10,355 nucleotides of DNA, from assembly GCA_032353305.1 (NCBI GenBank), contig JAUCNG010407360.1, forward strand, positions 1 through 10,355, given 5' to 3'. The position numbers and the translations under genes are program-made. This DNA comes from Cephalothrix spiralis (lineage: Eukaryota; Nemertea; Palaeonemertea; Archinemertea; Cephalotrichidae). This document shows positions 10,001-10,355 of the stretch, piece after piece (positions within the stretch are counted from its first letter, which is position 1; the number at the start of each line of letters is the position of its first letter). Under the pieces are notes generated by a model. It saw only the letters and a list, made by a program, of their open reading frames with translations, was not told the DNA's origin and made no database searches.

Positions 10001-10093
10001 CTAACTGTTTAAATTTTAGCTGATTGCCTGTAAGTTGCTTGAGGAGAATGTCTGTCATGGTATTTGCAGCTGTTTCTCCAACATAATGAATTC
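907..10093 (-). CDS. RETSAT: Retinol saturase (all-trans-retinol 13,14-reductase), 3' ten exons, 5' partial
   Basis: The family reduces the 13,14 double bond of all-trans-retinol to give all-trans-13,14-dihydroretinol, at the ER membrane in vertebrates, using FAD. The model is join of minus-strand exons 10093-9984, 8848-8717, 8019-7818, 7376-7179, 6469-6350, 5382-5256, 4642-4512, 3118-2952, 2142-1983 and 1070-907. Every intron is GT...AG and every junction keeps the frame, giving 503 residues (residue 1 is a split Gly). Recognised landmarks are GIHYVG at the start, YYPIGGASQIAF near residue 169, FPSTKDPLYNERFPG near residue 327, GAPKGEIYGLDH near residue 413, and the C-terminal FAD-contact motif GLYLTGQDILSCGFAGAMYG near residue 445. 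The length fits a RETSAT of about 610 residues lacking its N-terminal 100 or so, which hold the GxGxxG dinucleotide motif. There is no frameshift or internal stop, so the gene looks intact as far as seen. Invertebrate members may act on carotenoid-like substrates instead of retinol; the substrate is inferred from the family only. Confidence 0.93.
1149..1669. mobile_element. Foldback (MITE-like) element with about 220-bp imperfect inverted arms
   Basis: Left arm 1149-1372 and right arm 1451-1669 are imperfect reverse complements across their whole length; a 78-bp centre (1373-1450) separates them. Matching blocks include AACTTGATTTTTGTTGACCA, TTGCTCAGTTTTCGA followed by GCATGCGCG, and the innermost GACGTAAAAT. 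Arms pair end to end and no transposase frame is present, so this looks like a non-autonomous foldback DNA transposon. Target-site duplications were not identified with confidence. The arms have diverged (several short indels), which suggests an old insertion. Confidence 0.8.
1848..1879. repeat. Perfect 32-bp palindrome flanked by TATCGGCGATAC repeats
   Basis: The sequence from 1848 to 1879 is its own reverse complement, with centre AGTATC|GATACT and GC-rich ends GCGGCC/GGCCGC. A direct copy of TATCGGCGATAC lies on each side (about 1824-1835 and 1886-1897). The arrangement resembles the terminal or subterminal part of a transposon remnant, but the family is not recognised. It lies in a RETSAT intron. 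Confidence 0.75.
1983..2142 (-). CDS. RETSAT: RETSAT exon I: GAPKGEIYGLDH and start of the FAD motif
   Basis: The exon has 53 whole codons (residues 397-449) and one base. It reads VEYFEVGSPLSNNYYIGAPK, then GEIYGLDHNLSRFSPDAVAK and LRPESGIPGLYLT. The G-S/T-P-L-T/S-N-x-Y-Y/F-x-x-A-P-x-G-x-x-Y-G-x-D-H block is diagnostic of RETSAT. The exon has no ATG-started frame on its own strand and is masked by a longer open frame on the plus strand, so simple gene finders could miss it. The acceptor is GTTTTCAG|GTTG and the donor is G|GTAAGT. Confidence 0.94.
2143..2951 (-). other. Intron between exons H and I (809 bp)
   Basis: The donor is GTAAAT and the acceptor GTTTTCAG, both phase 0. Apart from an AT-rich tandem repeat near 2350-2462, I see no gene or RNA here. 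The parts near 2230-2340 and 2490-2580 are richer in GC than their surroundings but show no recognisable coding content. Confidence 0.75.
2350..2462. repeat. Degenerate AT-rich tandem repeat, unit about 20 bp
   Basis: About five imperfect copies of a unit resembling AATTAAAAAACTTTTCATT follow each other. Units vary by substitutions and by 1-2 base length changes, as expected of an ageing intronic minisatellite. No function is implied. Confidence 0.6.
2952..3118 (-). CDS. RETSAT: RETSAT exon H
   Basis: The exon encodes residues 342-396 and completes the preceding Gly codon. It starts KSTCALVTLVNYDWFKQWED and continues ERVMHRGDDYDYLKNTIAKR, ending VLNWYPQLRDK. The E-W-F/D-W-F aromatic pair and the K-x-R-G-x-D-Y segment match RETSAT. 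The acceptor is CATTTTCAG|GA and the donor is AAG|GTAAAT, phase 0. A frame on the opposite strand across this exon is only a shadow. Confidence 0.93.
3345..3376. repeat. Perfect 16-bp tandem duplication
   Basis: The unit AATATTACCGCATGAC occurs twice without a gap (3345-3360 and 3361-3376). Perfect identity points to a recent slippage or local duplication event. Confidence 0.85.
3503..3577. repeat. 75-bp inverted repeat with TAAAGGCTGT ends
   Basis: TAAAGGCTGT at 3503-3512 is matched by its reverse complement ACAGCCTTTA at 3568-3577, and weaker similarity continues outwards (TTAATAC against TTTATAT). The size and shape would fit a very small MITE or a chance hairpin. Confidence 0.5.
3919..4155. 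mobile_element. MITE-like element with about 48-bp imperfect inverted ends
   Basis: Left end about 3919-3966 and right end about 4107-4155 are imperfect reverse complements. The best block is TTCGGCGATTTCC against GGAAATCGCCGAA, followed outwards by TGCATTC and by CATC-TAAA. A 16-bp perfect palindrome CCCGAATGCATTCGGG (3933-3948) sits inside the left arm. The roughly 140-bp interior is AT-rich and has no coding content. Family and exact borders are not determined; similar TTCGGC/GCCGAA words further on, to about 4325, may belong to the same element. Confidence 0.55.
4512..4642 (-). CDS. RETSAT: RETSAT exon G: FPSTKDP motif
   Basis: The exon encodes residues 298-340: SDIDKITEQYYNKSAVDAID, then GDIPLIFASFPSTKDPLYNE and RFP, plus the first base of a Gly codon. 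The I-P-L-x-F-x-x-F-P-S-x-K-D-P block is one of the strongest family signatures and identifies the gene as RETSAT rather than a more distant phytoene-desaturase-like protein. The acceptor is TATTACAG|A and the donor is G|GTATGA. Confidence 0.94.
4810..4889. repeat. Inverted repeat with perfect 12-bp arms
   Basis: TTTTATACCGCG (4810-4821) and CGCGGTATAAAA (4878-4889) are exact reverse complements separated by 56 bases. This may be a short foldback element or a chance hairpin. Confidence 0.6.
4984..4994. repeat. Homopolymer run of 11 G
   Basis: Eleven consecutive G bases are an unusual run in this AT-rich DNA and a likely length-variable site. A run of 7 G also occurs at 8941-8947. Confidence 0.9.
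5256..5382 (-). CDS. RETSAT: RETSAT exon F
   Basis: The exon encodes residues 256-296 with split codons at both ends. It reads IYGLLQSQKIRSGVGAMSVF, then IGLKGTTEELKLKAENIWAF and TE. The S-x-G-x-G-x-x-S-V-F-I-x-L-x-G-T block is a clear RETSAT signature. The acceptor is ATCTTGCAG|CG and the donor is GA|GTAAAT (phase 2). The GA is completed by A of the next exon to Glu. No gap or stop is seen. Confidence 0.92.
5500..5534. repeat. 35-bp near-perfect palindrome
   Basis: The two 17-base halves around the central C at 5517 are reverse complements except for one position. The outer stem is AAATCGGAAA/TTTCCGATTT and the inner one GATTTA/TAAATC. The inner GTAAATC-like word recurs in the larger inverted repeat just downstream, so both may belong to one composite element. 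Confidence 0.8.
5605..5833. mobile_element. 229-bp inverted-repeat element with about 82-bp arms
   Basis: Left arm 5605-5686 and right arm 5751-5833 are reverse complements with only a few differences, around a 64-bp loop. Arms start at ACTATTTTTGAATAAAAA and run through AAATCGATTTTGATTT, ACTAACTTGGCT and TTTTTTCCTAATTTC. There is no coding content. High arm identity suggests a young foldback or MITE insertion or recent gene-conversion between the arms. No clear target-site duplication was seen at the arm ends. Confidence 0.8.
6350..6469 (-). CDS. RETSAT: RETSAT exon E
   Basis: The exon has 39 whole codons (residues 216-254) between two split codons. It reads GVRVHKGGNDHDIFAPIIIS, then DAGVPNTFQKLMPKEMAVKS. 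The pattern (ligand-side charged loop, then FAPIIISDAG) matches the RETSAT/CrtI strand where the family has I-V-S-N-A-G. The acceptor is preceded by a T-run and reads TTTAAAG|GC, weaker than the other acceptors. The donor is C|GTAAGT. The last base joins CG of the next exon to give Pro. Confidence 0.91.
6470..7178 (-). other. Intron between exons D and E (709 bp)
   Basis: The donor is GTCAGT and the acceptor TTTAAAG, with a long pyrimidine run before it. A GC-richer stretch near 6580-6720 stands out but shows no recognised protein in any frame. Three loosely similar words (TCGGCGGCAGG, TCGGCGGTGGG, TTGGCGGGC) occur between 6850 and 6965. No RNA gene is seen. Confidence 0.75.
7179..7376 (-). 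CDS. RETSAT: RETSAT exon D: YYPIGG core motif
   Basis: The exon covers residues 149-214 plus one base. It starts GTTPSKTSFTMHAILVNHFM and contains RGTYYPIGGASQIAFTMIPG followed by ERPGGRVLVRAKVTEILFNE. The Y-P-x-GG-x-xx-I/L pattern followed by GG-x-V-x-x-x-x-x-V-x-x-I is the shared core of CrtI-type desaturases and RETSAT, where this strand-loop region lies against the FAD. The acceptor is AAATTTTAG|GT and the donor is G|GTCAGT. The Gly codon is again split after its first base. Confidence 0.94.
7377..7817 (-). other. Intron between exons C and D (441 bp)
   Basis: The donor is GTAAAT and the acceptor AAATTTTAG. A GC-richer part near 7428-7500 has no recognised content; it does not fold into a tRNA that I can see. 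Confidence 0.8.
7818..8019 (-). CDS. RETSAT: RETSAT exon C: hydrophobic segment
   Basis: The exon encodes residues 82-148 plus the first base of a Gly codon. It opens GVRKSMMGGMILKAIPLFAA, continues through a moderately hydrophobic stretch (FLIKTGLVHLF), and ends DLKAVMCYNFGDYG. In the family this part is largely helical and may contact membrane or lipid substrate; that role is inferred from hydrophobicity. The acceptor is CTTTTGTAG|GGA and the donor is G|GTAAAT. The Gly codon is completed by GT of the next exon. Confidence 0.92.
8020..8716 (-). other. Intron between exons B and C (697 bp), contains a 93-bp palindrome
   Basis: The donor is GTAAGT and the acceptor CTTTTGTAG, phase 0. The notable content is the palindrome at 8226-8318. 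No gene is seen. Confidence 0.85.
8226..8318. repeat. 93-bp near-perfect palindrome (46-bp arms, 1-base centre)
   Basis: Arms 8226-8271 and 8273-8318 are reverse complements with only two mismatches, around a single G at 8272. The sequence runs from AATTTTGCATGTAGT through GATGGTCTTAATACCATGCT and back. As RNA it would form a long hairpin with almost no loop; as DNA it could extrude a cruciform. Such structures usually come from foldback elements or palindromic duplication. A loop this small argues against a normal microRNA precursor. Confidence 0.9.
8717..8848 (-). CDS. RETSAT: RETSAT exon B
   Basis: The exon has 44 whole codons (residues 38-81), from VYLGDPREPRRYNIRTGVEE to FPNEQKGIEKYYKLIR. 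It is a charged stretch matching the RETSAT region that precedes the hydrophobic helices of the next exon; the KYYKL motif is typical. The acceptor is CCTATTTGTAG|GTG and the donor is AGG|GTAAGT, both strong. Both flanking introns are phase 0, so this is a symmetrical exon whose skipping would keep the frame. Confidence 0.92.
8849..9983 (-). other. Intron between exons A and B (1135 bp)
   Basis: The donor is GTATTG and the acceptor CTATTTGTAG, phase 0. It holds a 7-base G run (8941-8947), a weak hairpin (CGGTTTCG at 9162-9169, CGAAACCG at 9219-9226) and, on the plus strand, a long open frame (9532-9894) described separately. Confidence 0.8.
9532..9894 (+). other. Unrecognised 120-codon open frame, possible exon or element relic
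   Basis: After a TGA at 9529-9531 the plus strand stays open to the TGA at 9892-9894. There is no ATG near its beginning; the first ATG is about 25 codons in. The translation is Leu/Ser-rich at first and ends KLGCIETILGDKVISF followed by a Cys-containing tail (ECKSMCPRTKW). I recognise no domain. Base composition becomes less AT-rich after about 9690, which may mark an inserted fragment. It could be a relic of a transposable-element protein, an exon of an unrelated nested gene, or chance. Confidence 0.25.
9984..10093 (-). CDS. RETSAT: RETSAT exon A (first in window): GIHYVG segment
   Basis: This exon encodes residues 1-37 of the visible protein, beginning with a Gly codon whose first base comes from an exon outside the window. 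It reads GIHYVGETAANTMTDILLKQ and ends LEDVFDK. The GIHYVG block directly follows the FAD Rossmann region in this family (GIHYIG in vertebrates), which makes the register clear. The acceptor is TTTTTCTAG before GAATTC and the donor is AAG|GTATTG. The intron before it is phase 1 and the one after it is phase 0. The acceptor sits at the edge of a tandem repeat with similar sequence (see 10111-10209). Confidence 0.9.
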
Positions 10094-10355
10094 CTAGAAA
10101 AATAAGATTTAAGTTCTGAAAACTTATCTTCTTTTCTAAAAACCTATTCAAGTTCTTAAGAACTTATTTAAATTCCTAAAAACTTATTCAAGTTCCTAAA
10201 AAACTTCGAATTAACTATAAAATAACTTCAGGAACCTTTCCTTCACATCCTCATTATAATCACATTTTTTCAATTATCGATTCAGGAAATAATGATTTAG
10301 ATATTATCACCAATCTGCAGGTTTTGTTTATACTCTACATGTTTTGTTTACACCC
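10094..10355 (-). other. 3' end of the upstream RETSAT intron, cut by the window edge
   Basis: This is the end of a phase 1 intron whose donor and upstream exons (N-terminal FAD Rossmann region) lie beyond the window. No segment here encodes the family's expected sequence before GIHYVG (a Gly-Gly-Cys-rich, F-D-x-G stretch), so the next exon is not inside the window. Confidence 0.75.
10111..10209. repeat. About 20-bp tandem repeat beside the exon A acceptor
   Basis: About five copies of a unit close to AAGTTCCTAAAAACTTATTC lie next to each other. On the transcript strand each good copy gives AAGTTTTTAG|GAA, which resembles the true exon A acceptor TTTTTCTAG|GAATTC at 10094. The DNA from 10090 to 10110 looks like a more diverged sixth copy, so the acceptor may lie in the repeat array itself. 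Confidence 0.75.

Noticed and set aside
1-10355. CRISPR array, prokaryotic operon or defence system
   Set aside because: The coding content is a spliced animal gene; there are no evenly spaced identical repeats with unique spacers and no bacterial gene packing.
10210-10355. An additional upstream RETSAT exon at the window edge
   Set aside because: No frame on the minus strand gives the family sequence expected before GIHYVG, and no suitable G|GT donor follows such a sequence.

Overview
The window looks like a piece of an animal (metazoan) nuclear genome and holds most of one gene broken into many exons. The DNA is AT-rich and the genes are interrupted by introns with GT...AG borders. Introns of about 0.4-1.4 kb carry many palindromes and small repeats, and nothing resembles bacterial operon packing. 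Scattered TACATGTA-type palindromes and foldback elements give the impression of a marine invertebrate such as a mollusc or a related lineage. That placement is inference; the sequence alone does not fix the species.

The gene is on the minus strand. It is a retinol saturase (all-trans-retinol 13,14-reductase, RETSAT family; FAD-dependent, CrtI/phytoene-desaturase-like amine oxidoreductase superfamily). Ten consecutive exons can be read, in transcript order: 10093-9984, 8848-8717, 8019-7818, 7376-7179, 6469-6350, 5382-5256, 4642-4512, 3118-2952, 2142-1983 and 1070-907, with the stop codon at 909-907. All nine internal junctions have GT donors and AG acceptors, and all keep the frame. Joined, they give 503 residues running from the GIHYVG motif to the C-terminus. 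Vertebrate RETSAT is about 610 residues, so roughly the first 100 (signal/membrane anchor and the N-terminal GxGxxG FAD-binding Rossmann motif) must lie beyond position 10355. The promoter is also outside the window.

Layout: 1-906 is the 3' flank with no convincing gene. From 907 to 10093 exons alternate with introns. From 10094 to 10355 is the 3' part of the next upstream intron. The introns hold the unusual DNA: a 521-bp foldback element (1149-1669), a 32-bp perfect palindrome (1848-1879), a degenerate AT-rich tandem repeat (about 2350-2462), a MITE-like inverted repeat (about 3919-4155), a 229-bp inverted repeat with about 82-bp arms (5605-5833) beside a 35-bp palindrome (5500-5534), a 93-bp near-perfect palindrome (8226-8318), and a roughly 20-bp tandem repeat (10111-10209) whose units look like the neighbouring 3' splice site. 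A 120-codon open frame on the plus strand (9532-9894) lies in the largest downstream-of-exon intron and is longer than expected by chance, but it was not recognised.

No RNA gene, CRISPR array or prokaryotic system is visible. The window is best read as a RETSAT locus whose introns have collected non-autonomous foldback/MITE-type elements.
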